Source of the DNA: Antitrichia curtipendula
Lineage: Eukaryota; Streptophyta; Bryopsida; Hypnales; Leucodontaceae
NCBI GenBank assembly: GCA_951230915.1
Contig: OX579635.1
Coordinates: 2,604,001-2,668,000, forward strand
Length of the DNA stretch: 64,000 bases
Direction of reading: 5' to 3'
Shown here: positions 23,322 to 33,863 of the stretch, piece by piece
How positions within the stretch are numbered: the stretch's first letter is position 1
Layout: each line of letters begins with the position of its first letter
The notes under the pieces: generated by a model
What the model was told of the DNA's origin: nothing
Databases searched by the model: none
What the model saw: only the letters and a program-made list of their open reading frames with translations
Program-made: the position numbers and the translations under genes

Positions 23322-24854
23322 CCTCGCACTCCCCTTGTGCCCAGTTCCTCCGACTTTCCGCTTCCTCCCGGCTCCTCTCCAAAGTCCGGATCTGTTCGTC
23401 CTTTTGACAGATGACTTCCGGATTCGGCCTCCGCCTAATCTCCTTGATGATTTCTCCGGATGGCACGTTCAGCTCGGTTGCCACCTCCTCCATAAACTGG
23501 ATGGCCTTGTGGTGCAGGTTTCGGGCTTGATGCATCCAGTCAAACCCGATGTCAAAGAATTCCCTAAGAGGCGGCTTCTCCTCTTCCGGTACTGGGCCTG
23601 GTTCACCCGTTTCCGTCTCAGGTTGCTTCCCACGGGAACCCGAATCCGTTGATTTCCGCCTGGGCTGCTTCTGCTCTAAGGCTCTTTCTTCCGGATCCTC
23701 CTCTTCCTCACGAATCGGCTCTTCTTTCTCCAGTTCATTCGTCAGGTCGTACTTGACCAACTCCAATCCGGTGTTGTATGCCAACATCTCGTCCGACGTC
23801 AATACGTCCCCGTGGTGGTAGATGTAGAAGAGGTAGGGGCTGATCGGGCTGTACCGGCTTTTGGACACATGATCCGTGAGCTTTGACACCACTTGCGCCA
23901 TGATACGTCCCCATTGCACTACCCTCTCTTCCATCGCTCTGAAAATGGTGTTGGCCACCATAACTATGACCCAGCTAGGCTTTTCCGGATACAGTATGGG
24001 ATAAGAAAATTCAACACCTTCCTATGGCGCTCATCCACGCAGTCACTGATCGCGTACCCTTCCTTCGCGTGAGGAGGGTTCCGAAACTTCCCGGTGGCAT
24101 ACTTATCCGCCCAAGAAGCAAATCCCTCTCCGAACTTCCGGAATGAGTAGACTTCCGCCCACACGTCCTCTGTCCACCCCTTGGGTTGTCCTCGCACCGT
24201 CAGCTTGTACTGGTTCGAAGTTCCGTTGATCAACTCCTAAATCAACTCCTCCCCTCTCAGATTCCACGGCTTCTTGATTAATCCGGCACACCCTAATCAC
24301 TTGAGGTCCTGCTCCAACTCCTGGCGAGCGGTAGGGTCAGTCGGTATGGACGGACTCACCATCCGGGCAACTACCGACGGTTTTGCGGATTGTGGCGCAC
24401 TACTTTCCGCCATGGCTGCACCGACCAAATAAACCCTAATCCGGACTCACCTCTCTCTATCCGTAAACGCACTCTCACCAGACTTTCTCTCAACTATCTA
24501 CACACGGAGGAGTTGGGAAACTCAAAAAGTGAAGAGAGACAGGCCGGTGGTGGCTCTTAATAGCCAAAACAGCGCCGCCAGTTCCCGGACTGGAACAGGG
24601 TTAGGGTTCCGTTCTCGAGGCGTGTCCCCTAGCCTCGTAGGCCGGATCCCTAGTCCGTAGGTGGCGGCGTTCCGGTTCATTTCTGGAAACCCTATCTTGA
24701 CCGGATCGGAAACTAGTTTCCAGATGAAGGCTTATTCCAAACGTAAGCTCTTCCGAAAGACAACTACCATTCTTTAAACAAAAAGACTTAAAATTTTCTA
24801 TCTATTCCATCTATTCTACTCTATCAATATGGAAATTAGGTTTCCATGTTGTGA
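23322..24854 (-). pseudogene. Uncharacterised gag-like element, copy 1, 3' half missing
   Basis: Minus-strand open frame from an ATG near 24413 (MAESSAPQSAKPSVVARMV) runs towards 23322 and is closely similar to copy 2 (49083-51110) and more distantly to copy 3. Shared blocks are KYATGKFRNPPHAKEGYAIS, SKSRYSPISPYLFYIYHHGD, and an acidic then coiled-coil region ending RRNWAQGECEA. It then joins the inverted terminal repeat of the neighbouring element, so the 3' half is lost. Breaks: TGA at 24297-24299, TAG at 24237-24239 and a frameshift near 24000. The right end, TTGTGACA at about 24854, equals that of copy 2. I do not recognise the protein; no reverse transcriptase, integrase or transposase motif is seen. 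The gag-like label only reflects a structural, coiled-coil protein in a repeated element. Confidence 0.7.
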
Positions 24855-25660
24855 CAAAGAGTACACTCTTTGGGAGGGTTATCTCCTACTGTGAGAGGGA
24901 ACAACGTATAACCCGTCTACTCTGTTTCATTGCGTTTAGAAGCCCTCTTCAAGTAATCGTCTGGATTATCACAAGTAAGATGACCGGCGTAGTATGACTT
25001 ATGAAACTTGAGGTTGTCGGAGTTGTGAATGTTTGTTGTCACCAACTTGCACCGAGGGTATCCGTCATAATGCCAGTCCATTCCCTCCAAGTTTCGGGCT
25101 ACTGAAGAAGTCAAAGATGCACGACATGGATGCAGTTCAAAAATGACATTTCCGTTGATTATTGTTGGAAAATACTGAATATGGTGATGTTTCATAGCGT
25201 TCAAATTTATTGTAGACAATTCGTTCCTAGAATGAAGCATAGTAGACAATCTCTTCAAACACTTTATTATGCTACTTTTATCAATTGGACTTGTATGCAA
25301 CGATGGATGTGACAATAGAGAGTGTGCAAGGCTATTGGATGTGGTACCAGATATCAAGTTCACCACAGTTTTTTGATGTGGTTTAGCTTGCACATAGCTT
25401 GGTTGCTTAAGAAGTGTCAAACCTGGAGACTCTCTCTCCGATTCGGTTGACAACTCTATGATAGTATCTAATCTCTCTACTTTTACTACTCGGAAAATTA
25501 TAGGGTCTTGGAGGACCGGAAAAACCTCATGAGGTGGACTAGGAGAAACAGTGTGCTTAATGTAAGGCATATCAACTGTTGATGCATCAGATTGGCAACT
25601 CAAGATTTCAGTTGACACAGCTAGCATGGATAGAAGAAGCCCATAAAACATTATATTCAA
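24855..25660 (-). pseudogene. Element ORF with a possible zinc-binding domain, truncated
   Basis: Open from 25660 to a TAG at 24917-24919. The same frame continues for 20 more codons (TGYTLFPLTVGDNPPKECTL) until gag-like copy 1 interrupts it. The C-terminal block MDWHYDGYPRCKLVTTNIH, followed by a KFHKSYYAGHLTC segment and RNETE, resembles a Cys/His domain in transposon-encoded proteins of non-seed plants, similar in spacing to FLYWCH or WRKY-GCM1 fingers. This is recognition by style, not a firm family call. In related proteins the residue after NETE is usually Trp, so the TAG is consistent with a former TGG. The N-terminal 150 residues are Ser/Thr-rich and unrecognised. An upstream exon may exist. 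Confidence 0.45.
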
Positions 25661-26054
25661 AATTTTGGGAGTTTTCCAGCGAAATGAGAGTTTATTTTTA
25701 ATGCCTTAGAATTTCACAAAGCAAATAAAAGCAAACACGAAGAGTTAAACCTTAGCAAACACATAAAAAGCATTCGATGACAATGATAAGAAGCTTCCAA
25801 ATGAAGAATTGAGAAATGATATGTTCAACTTTGCGCACTGCATCTCTATTACCCCAAAAAATCATATCGTTTACATATATTTTGCTTTGCAATGCGTGCA
25901 ATATATACTCCTCTATATGATGACATGTGTAGGATCCAAGCAATGGATGCGTGCTAAAAGCAATCCCTTGGACCCACCTTAGATAACAGTGGACTAGAAT
26001 TTAGATAAGAAGCATGAAAATCATGTAACCAGAATGCACATGTATTATAAACAT
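25661..26054. other. Intergenic DNA
   Basis: About 390 bp with no supported feature; possibly an intron or leader of the zinc-finger-like ORF. Confidence 0.35.
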
Positions 26055-26555
26055 CTAGCAACTACGTGATGTACTCTTGAGCTTTTCAAGGGCCATGAAA
26101 ATTTCAGGCCCTCGACTATACCCCCCCTTGACACTTGCACCTGCCTGACGCATGTGTTCTCTTTTTTGCGCTTGTAGTGACCTCCGCTCCCCAGAGTCCC
26201 AAGTACGAGTGGAGGATTGAGTACACACTGACCTTCCCGCTTTTTTTTCTATCCTTCCTGATTCAGTCAATGCACGACAACGTGGAAGTAGAAGAGCAGC
26301 AACCACGGGATCAGGAATTCCCGGACGCAGATCACTTGGCATATGGGATTTCACTTCCGGTGTAGACATTAAATAATTAGCATCTCCGTAAAGCCTCTTT
26401 TGTGTCCCTTTCTCTGAAATAGTTGGCGACCTTGACGAATCCCGGACAGTCCGAGAGCGCAGAGGAGATGGCGAGCAAGAAATTGGCAAGCGCGGCTTCT
26501 TGTCTGGGGGACTATTTACCACTCCATCCTCGATCTTCTTGACAGAGAAGTCCAT
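26055..26555 (-). CDS. Hypothetical basic protein, possible element ORF
   Basis: An open frame of 166 codons from the ATG at 26555 (MDFSVKKIEDGVVNSPPDKK). It is rich in Ser, Arg and Lys, has several SP/TP dipeptides and KKPR-type basic clusters suggesting a nuclear protein, and shows no domain I know. It lies downstream of the FCP1-like gene on the same strand and could be an exon of the same unit or a separate ORF of one element. Coding status is uncertain. Confidence 0.3.
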   Translation of the reverse strand: MDFSVKKIEDGVVNSPPDKKPRLPISCSPSPLRSRTVRDSSRSPTISEKGTQKRLYGDANYLMSTPEVKSHMPSDLRPGIPDPVVAALLLPRCRALTESGRIEKKAGRSVCTQSSTRTWDSGERRSLQAQKREHMRQAGASVKGGYSRGPEIFMALEKLKSTSRSC

Positions 26556-26609
26556 GGTGGAATTAACAGTAGGAGCCGAGCAAAGGAAATTTCTCGTACT
26601 AAGTATCAC

Positions 26610-26923
26610 GTATTGCCCATAGTCTAGAATGGAGTCCTCAGACGCTTAACACGGGAGGATCCCATCCAGCCTAGATCTTATAGACGCGTTATTCATCTGG
26701 CACGGAAAAATAAGAAAATTAGCCATAGAATTTTGAACAGATCATAAGTACATCGGGTTCAGTATAAGCTCTAGCCAGAGTAGAGGACCTTCGAGCTGTA
26801 AAAACAAAATCGTCCCAAAGTACACAATACCGCGAAGGGCGTTAAAATGCAACAGAGGAATACAAAAAAATAAGTTGTTTTAGGACGCTACATTTTAGGT
26901 GCTGCATACCTCCAAAACTAAGT
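26610..26923. other. Intergenic or 3' UTR DNA
   Basis: No supported feature; probably includes the 3' UTR of the FCP1-like gene. Confidence 0.3.
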
Positions 26924-28044
26924 CTAACTAACACTAGCGGACCCACGAAGGACCTCTATAAGATTGTCATACTCTCGGCGACCCCGTTCTTCGCTCAGCA
27001 TCCGTCTTCCAATCCTCCATTTTTTATTCTCTTTGAAGGACTTGAGACCATTGCTGCGGTTGAAGTGCAACTGTTGGAACCAAGGAAGTAGGACTGCCAG
27101 AAGAAACGTGTCCCTGTCACCATTTCCTTGGTTACTCCAGGAATCGGATAATATTACATTCTCAAGCTTGTTCATGATGTGTTTGTGCGGGCTGTCGTCC
27201 ACTACGACTGTATTATGAGAAGTGAAATTCCCATGGAAGCGAGCGAAAAGAAAATCTAGGTTCTTAAGGAACAATTCCTTATTTGTTCCAGGTTCCTTGT
27301 AAGTGGTCAACCTCCCGGCTCTATCCCTGCACTTGACAGTCTTGCTCGAGTCTTGCCCAAGAACGAGGAAGGGCCATTTTCCCTCCCGAAAGAGGTATCC
27401 ACAGATTTCATTGGTCGTAGTTTTTTTCATGGAGCTCCATACAGTAATTTTTGCTATCATCTCTAGCTCCTTCAAAAACTCAGCGCAATTTGGACGAACA
27501 TATACTGCTTTTGGTCCAACAATTGCAGAGATTGTAGCCAAGTGCGGCTCTGCAGCGTCGCGAAAATGCTTGGTTGAACTGTTTGACTTCGAGTCCTCGC
27601 AGCGGCATAAAATGCCATTGAGGTCCAGGACGACGTTCATCCACTTGTCTGCCACCCCGGACCTCAATGGACGATGAACGCCCTCCGTATTTCCTTTACA
27701 ATTTATTGTAGGATCGGACCCCTGCTAACAAACGTACGAATGTGCATCCAGTTACGATCGTGAAACTGGCTTAATTCATACGTCATGCGAAATCATTTCA
27801 TTGCTGAAGGACAAACGACAATGTAGAATGTCCAGTTGTGCCATTCAAAGACAAGAGATTATACCTTTTCCAGTGCCGAACTTGAAGGCCGATCAGGAAT
27901 TCCACAATCGGTTGCCACACAATGAGGCGCTGAGGTATCTTCATCCAGTTCAACGAACTCAGCTGAACATATCGGGTTTTCATCCTCATCCCGATTTTGT
28001 GTAGAAGGGAGAATAGAAACCTCATAACAACCATCCATATTCAT
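26924..28044 (-). CDS. FCP1-like (HAD superfamily) phosphatase domain protein
   Basis: Two minus-strand exons, 27865-28044 and 26924-27721, joined by a GTATAA...CAG intron, give an unbroken 325-residue protein starting MNMDGCYEVS. The FCP1/NIF-type HAD domain covers about residues 86-290: motif I VVLDLNGIL (Asp93, Asn95), motif II TVWSS (154-157), a motif III Lys in LFLKNLDFLF near 213 and motif IV VVVDDSPHK (Asp235, Asp236). FCP1-type enzymes dephosphorylate RNA polymerase II tails or other phosphoproteins in the nucleus. Here the second Asp of the DxDx(T/V) motif is Asn, which in the classic mechanism removes the general acid, so catalysis may be weak or altered. The acidic N-terminus has no known domain. 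The gene is on the same strand as the ParB-like gene upstream, and both may belong to one element. Unlike its neighbours it has no break. Confidence 0.72.
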
Positions 28045-29388
28045 AAGTCCTACAATTCAAGATTGTGGAGAAGGACTCATTGTAAGAAATATATTGCATT
28101 TTCAATGATAATTGTCTTTTACAATATAGAACTCAATCCACCAGTATTGAAACTACGACTAACGCCAACACAAACAACGTCCAGATAAAAATCGAGCACT
28201 GCATCTACAGGAAAAGCCAAAGCTCAAACTCTATCAAACAATTTAGCTCGAGTCGAGCTAAACCTACATAACGCAATGCTCACTAAGTGTTTATTGGGCA
28301 GAACCTGTAGGTTGATCTTCGGTGGGCAGGGCATCACTTCCAGGCTCCACCTCGGAAGCCTCCCTGGACAGGTTCTGCCCAATCTCCATCTCCGCAGCTT
28401 CCACGTCGGGACGTGGACTCCTCACTGGGTCTTCTTGTTGAGCTTCCGGAGGAGAGGGATCACCAACAAAATCTTCGGACGGCAGAGGTGCGGGCGACTC
28501 GGGTGTGCTACCAGGGACTGCCGTATTTGGCTGCGACGGACTCGATGCGTTGCTTATGTTTGAGCCGGACGGCTAGCCCTGCAGTTGCAGCATCGGAGTT
28601 TGTGGAGGAGGGAACAGCATTGCGGACGGTTTCAGGTCAACCTTATTGATCAAGAGTTGAAGCATTTCCCTGTTCTGCTGAGCTAGCTCGCGGTTGTTTT
28701 GGGACTCCGCCCGCATCCACTCCTGATTATTCCTGTGAAGTTTAAGGTTTTCAGCCCTCTCCCTTGCGTTGTCCTCCCTCATCTGCGCCAATGCAAGCTC
28801 GTTTTGGCGCTGGTTCAACTGAGCTTGTTGTTGCATATTCGCTAGCGATTTGGCAGTCTGGGCTGTAATATCCGCCAGCGACTTCGTAATACTTGTAATC
28901 GTTTTCCTCTTCCTCTTCTTTTGTGGGCGCCCAGATGCAGTAGGAGTCTTAGGTGTTACAGGCAAAGGAGGTAACATGGAACTCGCCGATGATCCTGGTA
29001 TATCTGCAGACGGGCGGCTCGTCGATGTTGCCATTTCATCGAGTCCTTGAGGCCCGTCGTCTTCGATATCTTCCTCGTCCTCATTGGATTCGGACTCAGA
29101 TTCCGGTTCTTCATAGACTGGAACCTCCATCAGCCGCTCACTGAGTTGGGAAGTCTGGCTCGACCTCAATTTCCTCTTTGAGGATGAGGGCGTTGAACTC
29201 GGACCTTCACCAACCGACCTCGGGTACCCACTCTCAAGGAAGTCGGCTATGTCTAGCATCATCGCCTTCTTACATATATCTTCCCACCAAGCCGATTGAG
29301 AACCCAAACCAGTGGCAAAGATGTTCACATTACTCATCTGCAAGGAAGAAATAATATTGTTAACGCAATCGGCAAAAGATGCAAGACA

Positions 29389-29411
29389 TTTTAGCGCGGC
29401 CCGCGCTAAAA
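29389..29411. repeat. Intronic palindrome
   Basis: TTTTAGCGCG, three bases, CGCGCTAAAA. It lies about 50 nt before the 3' end of the second intron of the ParB-like gene and is the same motif as the arrays at 32545 and 47695. Confidence 0.8.
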
Positions 29412-29490
29412 CGACAACTCATTCGTGTGCTTAGAATCAGAAACAACGACAACAGGCATACACGACAAACACTTCATACATGCAACTCAG

Positions 29491-29512
29491 TTTAGCGCGA
29501 CCCGCGCTAAAG
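29491..29512. repeat. Intronic palindrome near a 5' splice site
   Basis: TTTAGCGCG, four bases, CGCGCTAAA, beginning about 18 nt inside the second intron of the ParB-like gene. Confidence 0.8.
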
Positions 29513-30993
29513 TGCAGTTGTGTTGCATACCACGGCCGCGCACGTCAGCTTGCCACCCGTGTACCCGGAGAAGATCGACATGCCGGACTTGCAGAATGCT
29601 TGCACGAGCCACAGGTAGAATTCCATTCTCAATTCCGTGTTGTGAATCCGATACTCCAGCTCACTGTACGCGCGTGCTTTCATGTATCGCGCTATTTCTG
29701 GACACTCAAACTCGAAAGGGATTTCCACCTTGTTCTTGTTCTGTGGATTCTGCAGGAAGATGAGGAACACTTTCTTGGGCGTCCTCGCCGCTGGTACATT
29801 TCCTAGCCGGTCATTTTTCCAGCAGAGTATACGGAATAGGAAATCAAGAAGGATTTGAGAACCCTGTTCGATTCGACATACTTCAGGGCTTGAGCTTACT
29901 CCTTCTCGTCACCACAGATGAGGAGCCACGACGAAACATCCCCAAGTGCAGGTTTCTTTGTGTGGTCCATGGACGTTAGCACTTCAATGAAGTACGGGTT
30001 CTCCACAGTAGAGGTGGCCTTCTTCTCAATCTCCGGCAAGGACCTGAAGTCAATCACCCCGAGCGCAAGATGATTTGCGGTCTCTGGAGTCCACACCTTC
30101 TTTGGCCATTCCATGTGACGATTTCCGACCCACTCATAAGGCCGATAGTAGCCATTTGCCGTCGGCTTCTCAAACTTCTCCTTGTGCTCAAGGAACACCT
30201 TGAAGAAATCATAGGCGTCTTGGGACAGCTCGGTGATCACCTTGTTCCTTGCGGATTTGTTCTTTGCCCTCCCAAAGTAGGCTTCACCGGGCCTATCGAG
30301 CAGCACGTCCATGGTGGCGCTGGAGAAAAGGCGTTCCTTCTTGAAGGCCTTCCAGTTCTCACTGATGATCTCGTTTCGTGCGTTCATGAGCCCAAGTTGT
30401 GGTTTGATGCCATGGAGTTCCTTGATCACGAGGTTCTTCCGCTTACGACGTTCGATCCACTCCTTTGTGCTGAAACAGTCATCGAAGACCGACGTGATAC
30501 TCTTCACTGTGACCTTCGGGTATAAATGATTGCGTTTCCCACCCGATTGGTTGAGCAGATGTTTCGCAAGTTTTGCTATTTCATCGTAGCTCAGATTAGC
30601 CAAGTGCTTGAAGAATTCACGATTCAACAAGCAACTCTCGGGGTTCCAATCCTCCTTAGCGTTGAACATCATATCTGTGTCAAGATTGAAGAGCTCCCCG
30701 TGCGCGGCGGCAGTGATCACCTCACTCCACAGCTTGTACACATCGTCGGGTGTCGTGATGAGCCGTAACTCGTTTGTGAGCTTCAGCTTCTCCTCTTTAT
30801 ATTTCGTCTTCGATATCTTCAGATTCTTGACAACATCAATCATGGAGAATCTCATATACATTGCCCTCTCGAACACCTACCACATGTTTCCATAAATGGC
30901 GTTAGAAATGGCAGCATAGTTTCATGTAATTTAGTCTGAAATTTATGAAACAATGAATTCAGCGAGGAATGAACAGATTTGTGTCTCAGGGAT

Positions 30994-31022
30994 GCAGTTT
31001 AGCGCGCCTCGCGCTAAAGTGC
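30994..31022. repeat. Palindrome abutting a 5' splice site
   Basis: On the minus strand the first intron of the ParB-like gene starts GTAA and is followed at once by GCACTTTAGCGC, a 5-nt centre and GCGCTAAACTGC. The palindrome therefore begins at intron position +5. Confidence 0.8.
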
Positions 31023-32544
31023 TTACCTGGAAGCTCTTTTTTTTCTGCCTGTTTTTGACTGTCCTTCTCGTGGACGCTAGAGTACCAACTGATTTTGTTG
31101 GCGTCGGATTTTCGGGCCTGCCCATATCCTCCCAGACGTTCCGAGCTCCCAGAATATTGGTCGCCCAGGATGGTTGAACAGCCACAAAATGGTTTGTTCG
31201 ATTGTAGTATGCGGAAATGTTTCTCAACTTCTCAGCATCTTCTGACCATACAATGAAGCAGTTCCATTTTTGAAAGTGCTTCCTCTCATCCTTGTCCACG
31301 TTGTTTTCGTCATCGAACATGTACTTGCTAGCTTCAACACTGTGCTGCCCGTTGATGATGTAGAATTCCCCGGCCTCAATTTCCTCCCACCTTGTGGGCT
31401 TCTTCTTCAGACCGACGGGCATGATGTAGAGCGTTTGTTTGGTGCTCTTGTCAGGAATATTTAGGAGCACATTCACCATGTCTTCAGCAATGCTGTTCTG
31501 CTTGGACCGGATGTTATATGTTGGCGGCGCCTCTATGAGCTGTGAGATGTCAATCTCTTTCTTCTCACCAACACCAAAGACATATGCGTCTTCACAAGTG
31601 GTCCAAAACTTCTTGTACACCTGACTTATATGCTCATAGTCAGGTTTTTTCTCTGTCGCCCGCGAGTGTGGCACATTTTCCATCTCGTCCGCGTAACTCC
31701 CTTCTGCGACCTCTGAAGTTTTGGATTCCTTTGCATAAGGTGTCTTCTTTCGCGTTGTGGCGGCAGCTTTCTTCCCCTTTCGCGTGTCGGTCTTCAAAGT
31801 TGGCGTCTGGGTACTTCTGTGACCCCGACTTGCACCCGATTCCTGCTTTACTCTCATTTTTGAGGTCATACTGCCGCCTTGGTTCACAATCTCCTTTGAC
31901 ACAGATTGAGCTCTGTTATTCTCGTCTTGCATCTCAAGCTTCCCCTTCAACGTGTGAAAGTCATTGAATAACATACGGATTTTGCTCCATAGCTTTTTCC
32001 ATGTGAGGGGGGTCCCATTTGCGTTCTACCACTCGTTGTTGTCCAGTTTCTTCTCCAGCTCCTTGATCTCACCGCTATATGGAGTAGGTTCGAGACTTGA
32101 GAGGAATGAGCTCAACTGGAAGGGCACAAGAACGGAGTTGATGCAGATTGCGAAGTGATAATGATTCTGCCTACTATCACCGGGGATCGTTGTCATGCAT
32201 TTGACTTTGATCATTGAGTGCATGTCTGCCTCTACATCCTTGATCTTCTCGTGGAATGAGAGTTGTAAGAAGCACTGAGCGTTCTTAAATTTATACGATA
32301 TGGAGAATTGGTTTATGAACGGGATCATGAATAGGCTCCAGGCCTCAACTCTCTCCGGCTCCTTGAACTCCCAGTATTCTCCTTCAATGAGATGGTCGTC
32401 TGCACTTTTGTCGTCGTCGTGGAACTGCACTTCACATCTCTTGAAGTACATTTCCAGAGCCTCGATTTGATTATCCATCCTCCTAACAAAACAAGGCAGA
32501 AGATGAAGTTAGTCGACAACGGACAATGTTGTTATTTAACAGTT

Positions 32545-33863
32545 GCATTTTAGCGCGACTCGCGCTAAGATGCAATTTCGTGCACAATGTCATGTTCAAC
32601 CTCATTGTCGACCATGTTTGCCTTGCGTTTGCGTGGCTCATGATAATTTGCTTTTGATTCTGGTGCCTTAGGACTTTCGTCCTGGCTGTTGTTTCATGGA
32701 CAGCGGTGGATCACAGTCTTCTACGCTATATTGTCCCCTCTTAGCAACTCCAATGATAGTGGGTAATACTCTTCAGGTAAGAATGTTTTGTAGTGTATGT
32801 CTAATGCACTTTAGTGCGACTCGCGCTAATGTGTCTTCTGACAAGCGGTTTGTATTAGCTTAGGAGCTGGCCCCGTTTTATTAATTTAGTTCTGCGTTGC
32901 GCTCGCTGAACTCTCGTCCAGCCTGCGGATCTTCTTTTTTGGGTACTCGTCTCTTGTTCATAGGTGTACCAGTGGTTCCGTCTGTTACATGTTAGCGCGT
33001 CTCGCGCTGAACTGTCCCGATACGAATGGCATGCCTGGACTTGCGTTTTGCAGTTCAGGTACTAATTTACTCCTTCGTCCCTCAGCTACGCTTTAGCGCG
33101 AGCCGCGCTAAAGTATTTTCCTCTGATTAGTTCTCAATGACTTGCGTACTGGAATTCTGGTACTGGATTATTACTTAGTTTGAGGATGACACTTTAGCGC
33201 ACCTCGCGCTAAATTGTTCCCCTCGCGGGACTGTGCCTGGCTTTGGATACAGAAGCTCAGACAGGGATCATACTGCTGGGTCGTCTGACTACACTTTAGC
33301 GCGGCTTGCGCTAAAGAGTCTTCCTGCTAGCGGTGTCTTGACCTGCGAGGCACTGTTCCTGTATCTATTTACTACTCCATCCATCAACTACACATTAGCG
33401 CGGCTCGCGCTAATGTGTCTCTATGTGATACATATTCTTTGCCTTGCGTGCTTATTTGCTTCACTTTAGCGCGAGTCGCGCTAAAGTGTATCCCTGTGAT
33501 TTGTACTCTTTGACATGCGTACTGGAAGACATGCGTATTGGCTTATTACTTGGTTTGTTGATGACACTTTAGCGCGCCTCGCGCTAAACTGTCCCCCTTC
33601 TAGAGTTGTGGCTGGATTTTCGTGCAGAAGCTGAAGTAATAATCTGACTCCTGGGTTGGCCGACTACACTTTAGCGCGGCTCGCGCTAAAGTGTCTCCCT
33701 GCTATCGGTGTCTGGAGTTGCGTACCTGTATTCTGATACTTATCTTCGAGTGGATCGACTGACTACGCTTTAGCGCGAGCCGCGCTAAAGTGTCTGCCTG
33801 CTAACGGTACTCTTTGCCATGCATGCCGGTTTGCTGCACTTTAGTGCGAGCCGTGTTAATGTG
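32545..33863. repeat. Array of CACTTTAGCGC palindromes upstream of the ParB-like gene
   Basis: Twelve palindromes start near 32545, 32806, 32986, 33091, 33190, 33292, 33391, 33462, 33565, 33667, 33766 and 33836. Each has arms CACTTTAGCGC and GCGCTAAAGTG (or slightly decayed) around 5 variable bases such as GGCTC, GAGTC, GAGCC or GCCTC. The array starts 67 bp upstream of the ATG of the minus-strand ParB-like gene. Spacing is irregular at the gene-proximal end and regular beyond 33091. No open reading frame fits the array. Confidence 0.9.
33091..33863. repeat. Higher-order repeat of about 372 bp with four palindromes per unit
   Basis: Spacings between successive palindromes are 99, 102, 99, 71 and then 103, 102, 99, 70 bp. 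The linkers match in register: for example TTATTACTTAGTTTGAGGAT before 33190 and TTATTACTTGGTTTGTTGAT before 33565. Two full units and the start of a third are present. Confidence 0.8.

Larger units (their letters stand above)
28291..32478 (-). pseudogene. ParB-like domain gene of a mobile element, with in-frame stops
   Basis: Three minus-strand exons can be read: 31027-32478, 29531-30876 and 28291-29337, separated by GT-AG introns of 150 and 193 bp; together about 1280 codons. Exon 1 has an unrecognised N-terminus, a Lys/Arg-rich linker and a ParB-N-like segment: IDISQLIEAPPTYNIRS, AEDMVNVLL, then EFYIINGQHSVEASKYM at about 31326-31376, fitting the IDGQHR-type signature of ParB/DndB-like folds. 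Exon 2 ends with MEFYLWLVQAFCKSGM and SIFSGYTGGKLTCAAV, suggestive of the FxGxG S-adenosylmethionine motif of DNA methyltransferases, but no DPPY motif is found. Exon 3 is acidic, then strongly coiled-coil (QLNQRQNELALAQMREDN). Breaks: TAG at 32026-32028, TAA at 29896-29898, a frameshift near 29810 and TAG at 28573-28575, each followed by open, protein-like sequence. The ATG follows a likely 3' splice site (TTGTTTTGTTAG). The function is unknown. Confidence 0.6.

Noticed and set aside
32545..33863. CRISPR-like look of short palindromic repeats with about 70-100 bp spacers
   Set aside because: The DNA is plant nuclear, the spacers are homologous between higher-order units, and no cas-like gene is present. 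It is a satellite-type array.
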